Of a stretch of 64,000 bases of DNA, positions 18,423-26,413 are shown in pieces. The notes below the pieces were generated by a model that searched no databases, was not told where the DNA came from, and saw nothing but the letters and a program-made list of their open reading frames with translations. This DNA is from Amycolatopsis sp. FDAARGOS 1241 (GTDB lineage Bacteria; Actinomycetota; Actinomycetes; Mycobacteriales; Pseudonocardiaceae). Every line of letters starts with the position of its first letter. Position 1 is the stretch's first letter. The position numbers and the translations under genes are program-made. The stretch spans positions 3,472,001 to 3,536,000 of the forward strand of contig NZ_CP069526.1 of assembly GCF_016889705.1 (NCBI RefSeq), in the 5' to 3' direction.

Positions 18423-19855
18423 ACGACACCGGTCCCGACCTGCGCCGCTGGCTCGCCGAGGCCGAGCGCGAGGGCGAGGTGCAGCCGATCGAGGGTGCCC
18501 ACTGGGAACTCGAGATCGGTGCCCTGTCGCAGGTGAACTACCGGCGCAGCAAGCCGAAAGCCCTGTTGTTCGACTCCATCAAGGACTACTCGGCGGGTTC
18601 GCGCGTGCTGTCCGGTTCGGTCAGCAACCCGCGCCTGCTCGGCTCGGTGCTCGGCCTCGGCTGGGACAACACCGACGAGGACCTCATGGACAGCCTCGCG
18701 GTGAAGCCGGGGGAGTGGGTGGCGAACGCGGGTGAGTTCCGCGCCGTCACCGTCGAAGACGGCCCGCTGCTGTCCCATGTGGACGACGAAGTGGACCTGC
18801 TGAAGTTCCCCGTGCCGCGCTGGCACGAGGGCGACGGCGGACGCTACATCGGCACGGGCTGCGCGGTCGTCACGCGCGACTACGACACCGGCCGGATCAA
18901 CCTCGGCGCCTACCGCATGCAGGTGCAGGACGACGGCCGCTCGGCGACCGTGAACATCGAGGCGGGCAAGCACGGCGCGCAGCACCTGCGCCGCTGGTTC
19001 GAGGCCGAGGGCCGCGCGCCGATCGCCGCTTCGCTGGGTCACCACCCGGCGTACCTGGTGGCGGCGGGCGTCGAGGTACCGGCGGATGTGTCGGAGTACG
19101 ACTACGTCGGCGCGATGACGGGTTCGCCGGTGCGCACGATCGCCGGCTTGGCCACGGGGCTGCCGCTGCCGCACGACGCGGAGATCGCGATCGAGGGCTG
19201 GGTGCGCCCGGCCGACACGCGGCCGGAGGGCCCCTTCGGCGAGTGGACCGGGTACTACTCCGGTTCGCGCGATCCGATCCTCGCGATCGACGTCGAGAAG
19301 GTCTACTACCGCGACGACCCGATCCTGCTCGGGGCGCCTCCCGGCAAGCCGCCGCACGACTACTCGTACATGCGGACCGTGATGAAGTCCGCGATCATCA
19401 CCGACTCGCTGCGCAAGACCGGGCTGCCCGGCGTGCGCGGCGTGTGGGCGCACGAGGCGGGCGGCGGGCGGTCGCTGCTGATCGTCGCGATCGAACAGCG
19501 CTACCCGGGGCACGCGCGGCAGGCCGCGTACCTCACCGCGCAGCTGCCCAACGCGGCATACATGAACCGGTTCACGGTCGTGGTGGACCACGACGTGAAC
19601 CCGCGCGACCTCGGCGAGGTCGTGTGGGCGATGTGCGGGCGCACCAACCCCGAGCTCGACATCGAGGTCATGAAACGCACGTGGGGCAGCCGGGTCGACC
19701 CGCTGACCCTGCCGGGCGAGCTCGCGTTCAACAGCCGGGCCGTGATCGACGCGTGCCGGCCGTTCGAGCGGCTCAAGGACTTCCCGGTGGTTGCGGAGTC
19801 GAGCGAAGAGCTGGTTGCGTCGGTGACGCGGCGCTGGCCCGAGGTGCTCGGCTAG
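18419..19855 (+). CDS. ubiD: UbiD-family prenylated-FMN decarboxylase
   Basis: 478 aa, the usual length for UbiD. Conserved parts include INLGAYRMQVQD (with the catalytic Arg), EAGKHGAQHLRRW, and EGPFGEWTGYYSG with the key acidic residue. The C-terminal region also aligns (TLPGELAFNSRAVIDA). These enzymes reversibly decarboxylate aromatic, heteroaromatic or acrylic acids and need prenylated FMN from UbiX, which is encoded at 22360-22980. The ATG overlaps the hydrolase stop (ATGA). It lies with an importer, suggesting that the imported acid or a hydroxylated derivative is its substrate. Confidence 0.93.
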   Translation: MNDTGPDLRRWLAEAEREGEVQPIEGAHWELEIGALSQVNYRRSKPKALLFDSIKDYSAGSRVLSGSVSNPRLLGSVLGLGWDNTDEDLMDSLAVKPGEWVANAGEFRAVTVEDGPLLSHVDDEVDLLKFPVPRWHEGDGGRYIGTGCAVVTRDYDTGRINLGAYRMQVQDDGRSATVNIEAGKHGAQHLRRWFEAEGRAPIAASLGHHPAYLVAAGVEVPADVSEYDYVGAMTGSPVRTIAGLATGLPLPHDAEIAIEGWVRPADTRPEGPFGEWTGYYSGSRDPILAIDVEKVYYRDDPILLGAPPGKPPHDYSYMRTVMKSAIITDSLRKTGLPGVRGVWAHEAGGGRSLLIVAIEQRYPGHARQAAYLTAQLPNAAYMNRFTVVVDHDVNPRDLGEVVWAMCGRTNPELDIEVMKRTWGSRVDPLTLPGELAFNSRAVIDACRPFERLKDFPVVAESSEELVASVTRRWPEVLG

Positions 19856-20559
19856 TGCCCGACGCGGGCGTCGAGGACCTGCGCAGGGAGCTGTTGTTCA
19901 GCGCGTTGCGCGGGTCCGACGGCGACTCGTCGCTCGCGGTCGCGATCTTCCGGGACATCGCGATCGGCATCGTGGAGGGCCGGCTCCTGCCCGGTCACGA
20001 GGTCAACTCGGCGGAGCTGGCCCGGCGGTACAGCACCTCCCGCACCCCGGTCCGGGAGGCGCTGCTCCTGCTGGAACGGGAGTCGCTGGTGATCGTGCCG
20101 CCCCGGCGGCGGCCGTACGTGTCGCCGGTGGACATGCGGCAGGTCCGCGAGATCTACGAGATCCGCGGCAGCCTCTACGCGCTGGTCAGCGAGCTCGTCG
20201 TCGCCCGTGCGAGCGACGAGGGGATCGACGGCCTGCGCACGTGGCAGAAGCTGCTCACCGACGACGCGGAGCGGGGGGACGTCCACGCCTACTTCTGGCA
20301 CAACGTCGGGTTCCGCAACGCCGAAGCCAGCCTGTCCGGCAACGGCGAGCTGCAGCGGCGGCTCAGCTCGCTGGGCCTGCAGATGCACCGGTTCCGGCAC
20401 CTGAGCCTGTCGCTGCCGGGCCGGCTGCTGCACTCCGTGGCCGACCACGAACGCCTCGTCAACGCCTACGCCGACCGCGACGCCGCGCTCGCCGCGGCGG
20501 TGAGCAAGTCGCTGGTGCTGCGGGGACTGCGGGCGATCGAACGGTCCGGTCAGGTGTGA
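19855..20559 (+). CDS. GntR-family regulator, FCD subgroup (copy 1)
   Basis: 234 aa. The winged HTH (residues about 20-85) includes AIGIVEGRLLPGHEVNSAELARRYSTSRTPVREALLLL. The FCD ligand-binding domain follows, with YEIRGSLYALVSEL and metal-type histidines in HNVGFRNAE and ADHERLVNAY. The start is a GTG that overlaps the UbiD TAG (TAGTG at 19853-19857), making it the last gene of the importer operon. It is closely similar to the convergent regulator at 20669-21418. The two probably respond to related pathway intermediates. Confidence 0.9.
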   Translation: MPDAGVEDLRRELLFSALRGSDGDSSLAVAIFRDIAIGIVEGRLLPGHEVNSAELARRYSTSRTPVREALLLLERESLVIVPPRRRPYVSPVDMRQVREIYEIRGSLYALVSELVVARASDEGIDGLRTWQKLLTDDAERGDVHAYFWHNVGFRNAEASLSGNGELQRRLSSLGLQMHRFRHLSLSLPGRLLHSVADHERLVNAYADRDAALAAAVSKSLVLRGLRAIERSGQV

Positions 20560-20561
20560 TA

Positions 20562-20582
20562 CCCGGCCCGGTGCCGGCCGGG
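20562..20582. terminator. hairpin between convergent GntR genes
   Basis: The stem CCGGC/GCCGG in the segment CCCGGCCCGGTGCCGGCCGG lies directly after the stop of the first GntR gene and points at the convergent second copy. It is a plausible terminator. Confidence 0.5.
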
Positions 20583-20668
20583 CGCGCGTAACCGCCGTCT
20601 GTGTGCGTGAGGCCCCGACCCGTGCACAGGCGCCGGTCACCCGCGTCCGGCCGGTACCGGCAACGGTG

Positions 20669-21418
20669 CTAGTCGCTGCCCGGTACCGGTGCCGCCTCGA
20701 GCGACAGGCCCGACCAGCCCGATTCCTCGATCGCCTGCAACCCGGCCGTGATGATGGACTTGGTCAGCGCCACCGCCAGCGGCGCGTCCCGGTCGCGGTA
20801 GGCCTCCAGGAGCCGCTCGTGGTCGTCGACGGAACGGGTGAGCCGCCCGGGCAGGGAAAGGCTCACGTGGCGCAGCTGCAGCGTCCGCAGGCCCAGTGAG
20901 CCGAGCAGCCGGGTCAGCTGGTGGTTGCCCGCGACCTCGGCCTCGGCCTGGCGGAACGTGACGTTGTGCCAGAAGTACGCGTCCACGTCGCCGCGTTCGG
21001 CGTCGTCGCGCAGGTGGGCCTGCCACTTGTCGAGCACGTCGAGGGCTTCGTCCGGGGCGGAGCGCACGATGAGCTCGCTGACGAGCCCGTGCAGGCTCGC
21101 GCGGATCTCGTACATCTCCCGGGCCTGGCTGAGCGTCACGGGGGCCACGCGCGGGCGGCGGCGGGCCGGGATGTCCACGAGTCCTTCGCGTTGCAGCCTC
21201 AGCAGCGCTTCACGCACGGGCGTGCGGCTGCTGGTGTAGCGGCGGGCGAGCTCCACGGAGTTGACGTCGGCGCCCGGGGGCAGGCGGCCGTCGATGATCT
21301 GCAGCGCGAGGTCCTCGACGATGCGGTCCACGAGCGACACGTCGATCCGCCCGCCCCGCAGGATCTGGCGCAGGACGTCGATGCCGGGTGCCTCGCGGCT
21401 CTCGTCCGGCGCGGTCAC
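20669..21418 (-). CDS. GntR-family regulator, FCD subgroup (copy 2)
   Basis: 249 aa paralogue of the protein at 19855-20559, with long stretches nearly identical (DDAERGD.HAYFWHNV, SLSLPGRL, DDHERL). Its N-terminal HTH reads QIIDGRLPPGADVNSVELARRY. The frame is open further upstream, but the GTG at 21418 overlaps the LysR stop (GTGA at 21415-21418) and is the natural start. It is the last gene of a UbiX-LysR-GntR operon. Two homologous FCD regulators at the ends of two convergent operons suggest cross-regulation of both. Confidence 0.88.
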   Translation of the reverse strand: MTAPDESREAPGIDVLRQILRGGRIDVSLVDRIVEDLALQIIDGRLPPGADVNSVELARRYTSSRTPVREALLRLQREGLVDIPARRRPRVAPVTLSQAREMYEIRASLHGLVSELIVRSAPDEALDVLDKWQAHLRDDAERGDVDAYFWHNVTFRQAEAEVAGNHQLTRLLGSLGLRTLQLRHVSLSLPGRLTRSVDDHERLLEAYRDRDAPLAVALTKSIITAGLQAIEESGWSGLSLEAAPVPGSD

Positions 21419-22323
21419 GGGGTCTCCTCGGGGGTCGTGGCGGCGCGCAGGACGTCGAGCATCTGCTGCGCGGCGGGCGGGTGGCTGGCGTTGAGCAGCC
21501 GGACGGCCGCGATGCGCCGGCGCGGCGAGGGGCCGGCGATGTCCACCGCGACGACGTCGGGCCGCAGCGCCACGAGTGCCAGCCGCGGCGCGGCGCTGAT
21601 GCCGACGCCGGCCGCGACCAAGCCCTGCGCGGACAGGTAATCCTCTGTAGCGAAGCCGATGTCCGGTTCGAACCCGGCCAGCCGGCAGAGCGTCGTGAAC
21701 GCCTCGTCGTACGGCGGGCGGTGGCTGCGCACCACCCAGCTCTCGCCCGCCAGCTCGCGCAGCTCCACTTCGGACTCGCCGGCCACGGGATGGTCCACCG
21801 GCACGAGCACGCACATCGGGTCGTCGGCGAGGTGGATCCACTCGATGTCCGCGGGCACCGACCGCGGGTCGAAGTCGTAGTCCCAGGCCAGCCCCAGGTG
21901 GATGGACCCGTCACGCAGGTTCGCGGGCATGTCCGAGGCGTGCGCCGAGCGCAGCACGATCTTCGTGTCCGGGAAGCGTTCCTGGTACGTGCGCACCACG
22001 CGGGGGATGAGGTCCGCGCCGGCCGTGGGGAACGCGCCGAGCCGGACGTAGGACTGCTGCGCCTTGAGGTCGGCCATCTCCTGCTCGATGTTCGCGATCG
22101 TGCCGAGCAGGCCCGTGCTGCGCTCGGCCAGGATGCGCCCGGAGTCGGTGAGCTCGATGCCGCGCGGCCCGCGGATCATGAGCGTGACGCCGAGCTGCCG
22201 TTCCAGCAGCGCCATCTGCTGCGAAACGGCCGAGTGCGTCATGAACAGGGCTTCGGCGGCCGCGGTGAACGAACCGCGTTCGGCCACCGCCGAGAAGATC
22301 TGCAGCCGCCGAGCTTCGAGCAC
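21415..22323 (-). CDS. LysR-family regulator
   Basis: 302 aa. N-terminal LysR HTH (RRLQIFSAVAERGSFTAAAEALFMTHSAVSQQMALLE), a linker helix, and a two-lobed effector domain (VRLGAFPTAGADLIPRVV, then FATEDYLSAQGLVAAGVGISAAPRLAL). Such proteins usually activate a divergent catabolic promoter when a pathway intermediate binds. Here it lies 36 bp downstream of ubiX and overlaps the next GntR gene. The amidohydrolase promoter beyond ubiX is its likely target. Confidence 0.9.
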   Translation of the reverse strand: MLEARRLQIFSAVAERGSFTAAAEALFMTHSAVSQQMALLERQLGVTLMIRGPRGIELTDSGRILAERSTGLLGTIANIEQEMADLKAQQSYVRLGAFPTAGADLIPRVVRTYQERFPDTKIVLRSAHASDMPANLRDGSIHLGLAWDYDFDPRSVPADIEWIHLADDPMCVLVPVDHPVAGESEVELRELAGESWVVRSHRPPYDEAFTTLCRLAGFEPDIGFATEDYLSAQGLVAAGVGISAAPRLALVALRPDVVAVDIAGPSPRRRIAAVRLLNASHPPAAQQMLDVLRAATTPEETP

Positions 22324-22359
22324 CCGAGTCCTTTCCCGACCGCTCGCGCGGTCCCGCCG

Positions 22360-22980
22360 TCAGCCATCGTGGGTGAGAGCGCCGCCGCGCCTGGTCACAT
22401 CACCGTCCCACGGCGCCGGCGCGAGCTCCCACAGGCCCACACGGGACAGCGCGCGGCGAGCGGTGTAGTCCACCAGGTCGTCGATCGTCCCCGGTCGAGG
22501 ATAGAAGGCCGGGACCGGCGGCGCGATGATGGCGCCCGCTTCGGCCGCGGCGGTCATCGAGCGCAGGTGCCCGAGGTGCAGCGGGGTCTCCCGCACCATC
22601 AGCAGCAGCGGCCTGCCCTCCTTGAGACACACGTCGGCGGCGCGGGCGACGAGGTCGTCGGTGTAGCCGGTGGCGATCGCCGAGAGCGTCTTGATGGAGC
22701 AGGGGGCCACGAGCATGGCCTCCACGGGGAACGAGCCGGACGCGATCGTCGCGCCGATCTCGCCCGGCCGGTACGTGTGGTCGGCCAGCTCCTTCACGTC
22801 CTCCACGGAGAGGTCGCACTCGTGGCGCAGCGTGACGATCCCGGCTTTCGACAGCACGAGGTGCGTGGAGAAGTCCGGCCGCTCGCGCAGCAGTTGCAGC
22901 ACGCGCACGCCATAACACGCACCGCTCGCGCCGGTGATGGCCACGACGACGTTGCGCCGCGGAAGTTCTGTCCCCGTCAC
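22360..22980 (-). CDS. ubiX: UbiX-family flavin prenyltransferase
   Basis: About 206 aa. It contains the FMN-binding start VVVAITGASGACYGVRVLQ, the central APCSIKTLSAIATGYTDDL with the conserved Ser, RPLLLMVRETPLH, and the C-terminal PPVPAFYPRPGTIDDLVDY. UbiX makes the prenylated FMN that UbiD needs. Two GTG codons are possible starts (22986 and 22980). The second sits at better spacing from AAAGGCGG and is used here. It heads a minus-strand operon and is divergent from the amidohydrolase gene. Confidence 0.92.
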   Translation of the reverse strand: MTGTELPRRNVVVAITGASGACYGVRVLQLLRERPDFSTHLVLSKAGIVTLRHECDLSVEDVKELADHTYRPGEIGATIASGSFPVEAMLVAPCSIKTLSAIATGYTDDLVARAADVCLKEGRPLLLMVRETPLHLGHLRSMTAAAEAGAIIAPPVPAFYPRPGTIDDLVDYTARRALSRVGLWELAPAPWDGDVTRRGGALTHDG

Positions 22981-22996
22981 GGGCACCCGCCTTTCA

Positions 22997-23160
22997 CTAT
23001 CACCCGATCGTGGTGCCGGGCTTCGCGCCATCGCATCATGCCGCGCCCGGCACGCGCGAGGGGGCCGCTGTAAGAACTCCTAACCGGCGCCGACAGCAAA
23101 GCGCGCTGGTTGCCTCCGACCTGGGGACCTAGCGTCGGAGACCAGCAAGTTTCCCCAGGC
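22997..23160. promoter_or_regulatory. divergent ubiX / amidohydrolase promoter region with inverted repeat
   Basis: The 190-bp gap contains a strong interrupted inverted repeat. GCTGG (23105-23109) and CTCCGAC (23114-23120) pair with GTCGGAG (23134-23140) and CCAGC (23142-23146). A TAGCGT hexamer at 23130-23135 resembles an actinomycete -10 box. The repeat is a candidate LysR or GntR operator that would control both directions. Confidence 0.5.
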
Positions 23161-23177
23161 CATCGGAGGACTGAGAG

Positions 23178-24212
23178 GTGAGTCGGACGGACACCGAGGA
23201 GATCGTGCCCTACCCGGTCGTCGACACGCACGCGCACATCGTGCCGCCGTCATTGCTCGCGGCGCTCGAGAAGGCGCCGGTGCACGGCTTCAGCGCGCGC
23301 CGCACCGAGAAGGGCTGGGTCGTCGACGTACCCGGCATGGGCGAGACCCGCCCGATCGGCGCGCGGATGAACGAGCCGGGCCCCCGAGCGGGCTGGCGCG
23401 CGCAGACCGGGGTCACCAGACAAATCATCTCGCCGTGGATGGACATCCAGTCCGCGTTCCTCGAACCCGCCGCGGCGCGTGACTGGGCGCACACCGTCAA
23501 CGACGCGATGGCGGAGTCCGTGCAGGAACTGGGCGGCGGCACGACCGCGCTGGCGTCCGTGGCCACCGACGACGGCGAGCAGGCCGCCACGGACCTGCTC
23601 GAGGTGTGGAAGCGCCCCGAGTTCACCGGCGTCATGCTGAGCACCGACCCGCTCACCGGGTCCGCGCCGCACGAGGCGAACTTCGAGCCACTGTGGACGG
23701 TCGCCGCGCGCGAGGAGATCCCGGTGGTGCTGCACCCGCCCACGTACGGGCCTTCGGGTGAGCTCGCGACGCTCGGCACGATGGGCAACGTCCACGGCCG
23801 GCTCATCGACAACACCGTGGCGATCACGCAGCTGATCCTCCACGGGCTGCTCGACCGGCACCCCGGCCTCAAGCTGATCCTCGTGCACGGCGGTGGTTTC
23901 CTGCCGTACCAGGCGAGCCGGCTCGACGGCGGCTACCGCACCAAGGAGGCCTTCGCCGGGGAGCTGCAGCGCGAGAAGCCCTCGGACTACCTGGGCGAGT
24001 TCGTCTACGACACCGTGGCGCTGTCCTCGTCCTCGGTCCGGTTCCTCACCGGGCTCGTCGGCTCCGACCACGTGGTGCTGGGCAGCGACTACCCGTTCGC
24101 GCTGGGCGACCCGCGCCCCGTGCACACCGTGCTCGACGCCGGACTGTCCGAAAGCGACACCGAGGCGATCCTGCGCGCCAACGCCGAGAAGATCTTCCGG
24201 AGGCCCGAATGA
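23178..24212 (+). CDS. ACMSD-type amidohydrolase (probable decarboxylase or hydrolase)
   Basis: 344 aa amidohydrolase_2 family protein. The N-terminal metal motif HxH is His18/His20 (VVDTHAHIV). Later metal and catalytic positions are in VVLHPPTYG, LILVHGGGFLPY and VLGSDYPFA. Family members include ACMS decarboxylase, gamma-resorcylate decarboxylase, isoorotate decarboxylase and 3,6-dihydroxypicolinate decarboxylase, so both decarboxylation and ring hydrolysis are possible. The GTG start follows GGAGGA. It overlaps the next gene by four bases and begins the operon that encodes the molybdenum hydroxylase. Confidence 0.88.
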   Translation: MSRTDTEEIVPYPVVDTHAHIVPPSLLAALEKAPVHGFSARRTEKGWVVDVPGMGETRPIGARMNEPGPRAGWRAQTGVTRQIISPWMDIQSAFLEPAAARDWAHTVNDAMAESVQELGGGTTALASVATDDGEQAATDLLEVWKRPEFTGVMLSTDPLTGSAPHEANFEPLWTVAAREEIPVVLHPPTYGPSGELATLGTMGNVHGRLIDNTVAITQLILHGLLDRHPGLKLILVHGGGFLPYQASRLDGGYRTKEAFAGELQREKPSDYLGEFVYDTVALSSSSVRFLTGLVGSDHVVLGSDYPFALGDPRPVHTVLDAGLSESDTEAILRANAEKIFRRPE

Positions 24213-25015
24213 CCCCCTCGACCTCGACCGCGGGCCCGCTCGCGGTCCGCCGCTGGGGCTCGGGCGAGCCCGTGGTGCTGCTGCACCCGCTCGCCACGTC
24301 GGGTGAGCTGTGGACGCCGCTGGCCGAAGCGCTCGCCGACGAGTTCCAGGTGTTCGCGTTCGACCTGCGCGGCCACGGCGAATCCGCGTGGGACGGCAAG
24401 CCGTTCTCCATCGCCGACCTGGCCGACGACGTCGGTGCCGCGCTCGACGCCCTCGGGCTCGAGACCGTGTCGCTGCTGGGTCTGTCGATGGGCGGCAGCG
24501 TCGGCGTGAACTTCGCCGGCCGCTTCCCGGGCCGGGTGCGCTCGCTCGTGCTCGCCGACACCACCGCCTACTACGGCGACGACGCGCCGAAGGTGTGGGC
24601 GGAACGGGCCGAGAAGGCCGTGTCCGTGCCACGGGCCAAGCAAGTCGGTTTCCAGCTGGACCGCTGGTTCTCGCCGGAATTCCGCGAGGCGAATCCGGCC
24701 GAGGCCGACCGGATCGTGAAGATCTTCCTGCGCACCAACAGCGAAGCTCACGCCGCCGCGTCGATCGCCATGGGCGAGATGGATTCGCGGGCGCTGCTGC
24801 CCGCGGTCACCGCGCGCACGCTCGTGCTCGTCGGCGAGCACGACTACGCGACCCCGCCGGAGATGGCGGCCGCGCTGGCCGAAGGCATCCCCGGCGCCGA
24901 GCTCGAGGTCCAGGTGGGCCTCCGGCACATGTCCCTGATCGAACGGCCCGCGCTCGCCGAGCGCGTCCGCGCACACCTGCGCGCGGCGGCCGCCGTCTCC
25001 GCGGAGTCCCAGTGA
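24209..25015 (+). CDS. alpha/beta hydrolase
   Basis: 268 aa. Oxyanion region VVLLHPLATSGELW, nucleophile elbow GLSMGG with Ser93, the acid in LVGEHDYATPPEM, and catalytic His240 (LRHMSL). It resembles 3-oxoadipate enol-lactonase (PcaD) and, equally, deformylases such as N-formylmaleamate deformylase (NicD/PicE). Four-base overlaps on both sides (ATGA, GTGA) show co-translation with the amidohydrolase and molybdenum hydroxylase subunits. The exact substrate is inferred only from context. Confidence 0.88.
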   Translation: MTPSTSTAGPLAVRRWGSGEPVVLLHPLATSGELWTPLAEALADEFQVFAFDLRGHGESAWDGKPFSIADLADDVGAALDALGLETVSLLGLSMGGSVGVNFAGRFPGRVRSLVLADTTAYYGDDAPKVWAERAEKAVSVPRAKQVGFQLDRWFSPEFREANPAEADRIVKIFLRTNSEAHAAASIAMGEMDSRALLPAVTARTLVLVGEHDYATPPEMAAALAEGIPGAELEVQVGLRHMSLIERPALAERVRAHLRAAAAVSAESQ

Positions 25016-25893
25016 AACCCGGCAGATTCACCTACCACTCGCCGCGCAGCCTCGACGAGGCACTCGCGGCCCTGCAGGTGCACGGCGACGACGCGAAGGT
25101 GCTGGCCGGCGGCCAGAGCCTGATGCCGATGCTCAACTTCCGCCTGGCGCGGTTCGAGCACCTCGTCGATGTCAACCGCCTCGGGGCGGAGCACGCCGAG
25201 CCGACGTTCGGCGACACGCGCATCACCATCCCGCTGCTCGTGCGCCAGCGGCAGCTCGAACGGTCCGAAGAGGCCGCGCGGCTGCTGCCCGTGCTCACCG
25301 AAGCGCTGCAGCAGGTGGCGCACCCGCAGATCCGCAACCGCGGCACGATCTGCGGCAGCCTCGCCCACGCCGACCCGGCCGCCGAGCTGCCCAGCGTGCT
25401 CTCGGTGCTCGACGCGACGTTCACGCTCGTGTCTTCGCGCGGGGTACGCGAGGTGCGGGCGGAGGACTTCTTCCTCTTCCACCTCACCACGTCGCTCGAA
25501 CCCGACGAGCTGCTGCTGCAGGTCAGCGTGCCGCGCCCGCCGGCGAACCAGTTCTCGGCGTTCCGCGAGTTCGCGACACGGCGCGGTGACTTCGCGCTGG
25601 CCGGTGTCGCGGCGGTGTGCGAGTTCGACGCGACGGGCGCCGTTTCGGCTTGCCGGCTCGCTGCGGCCGGCGTCGCGCCGACGCCCCACCGGCTCACCGA
25701 CGTCGAGGCGCTGGTCACCGGCGCGCGGCTGGGGGACGAGCTGTGGCCCGACGTCGAGGCCGCCGCCCGCCGCCAGGTCGATCCGACCGGCGACATCCAC
25801 GCGAGCGCCGAGTACCGCAGCCGGCTCACCGGTGTGCTGGTCAAGCGCGCGCTCACCGACATCCGCGAGAAATTGGAGGCGAGCCGTGCGTGA
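25012..25893 (+). CDS. molybdenum hydroxylase, FAD-binding medium subunit (CoxM-like)
   Basis: 293 aa. The FAD motif VLAGGQSLMPMLNFRL lies near residue 29 and TICGSLAHADPAAELP near residue 113, both hallmarks of the xanthine dehydrogenase/CO dehydrogenase medium subunit. It takes electrons from the iron-sulfur subunit. The GTG start overlaps the hydrolase stop (GTGA at 25012-25015). Order medium-small-large is the order of cox operons. Confidence 0.93.
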   Translation: MKPGRFTYHSPRSLDEALAALQVHGDDAKVLAGGQSLMPMLNFRLARFEHLVDVNRLGAEHAEPTFGDTRITIPLLVRQRQLERSEEAARLLPVLTEALQQVAHPQIRNRGTICGSLAHADPAAELPSVLSVLDATFTLVSSRGVREVRAEDFFLFHLTTSLEPDELLLQVSVPRPPANQFSAFREFATRRGDFALAGVAAVCEFDATGAVSACRLAAAGVAPTPHRLTDVEALVTGARLGDELWPDVEAAARRQVDPTGDIHASAEYRSRLTGVLVKRALTDIREKLEASRA

Positions 25894-26413
25894 CCCCGTG
25901 ACGGAGTTCCCCGTCCGCACCGAAGCCGAGACGCACACCGTCGCGTGCACGGTCAACGGCGCCGAGTACGAAGCGGCCGTGGACCCGCGCATGACACTCG
26001 CCGACTTCCTGCGCGAGAAGCTGCGCCTCACCGGCACGCACCTCGGCTGTGAGCACGGCGTCTGCGGCGCCTGCACGGTGATCGTCGACGGCGCGGCCAC
26101 GCGGGCGTGCCTCATGCTCGCCGTGCAGGCCGACGGCGCCGAGGTCGAGACCGTCGAAGGCCTGGCGAAGGACGGGGAACTGGCCCCGCTGCAGCGCGCG
26201 TTCAAGCGCAACCACGCGCTGCAGTGCGGGTTCTGCACGCCTGGCTTCCTGATGAGCGTCACGGCCGCGCTGCGCGAGGAGACCGTGAGCGACGAGCAGC
26301 AGGCTCGCGAGGTGCTCAGCGGCAACATCTGCCGCTGCACCGGTTACACCGGACTGGTCAAGTCCGTGCTGGAGGTCGCCGCCGAGCGAACGGGAGAGGA
26401 AGCCGGAGCATGA
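25886..26413 (+). CDS. molybdenum hydroxylase, [2Fe-2S] small subunit (CoxS-like)
   Basis: 175 aa. The plant-type [2Fe-2S] site is Cys55, Cys60, Cys63 and Cys75. The second, alpha-helical cluster is Cys114, Cys117, Cys149 and Cys151 (CGFCTPG and CRCTGY). It passes electrons from the molybdenum site to FAD. GTG at 25886 follows TTGGAGGCGAG and overlaps the medium subunit end by eight bases. Its stop overlaps the large subunit ATG. Confidence 0.94.
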   Translation: MRDPVTEFPVRTEAETHTVACTVNGAEYEAAVDPRMTLADFLREKLRLTGTHLGCEHGVCGACTVIVDGAATRACLMLAVQADGAEVETVEGLAKDGELAPLQRAFKRNHALQCGFCTPGFLMSVTAALREETVSDEQQAREVLSGNICRCTGYTGLVKSVLEVAAERTGEEAGA

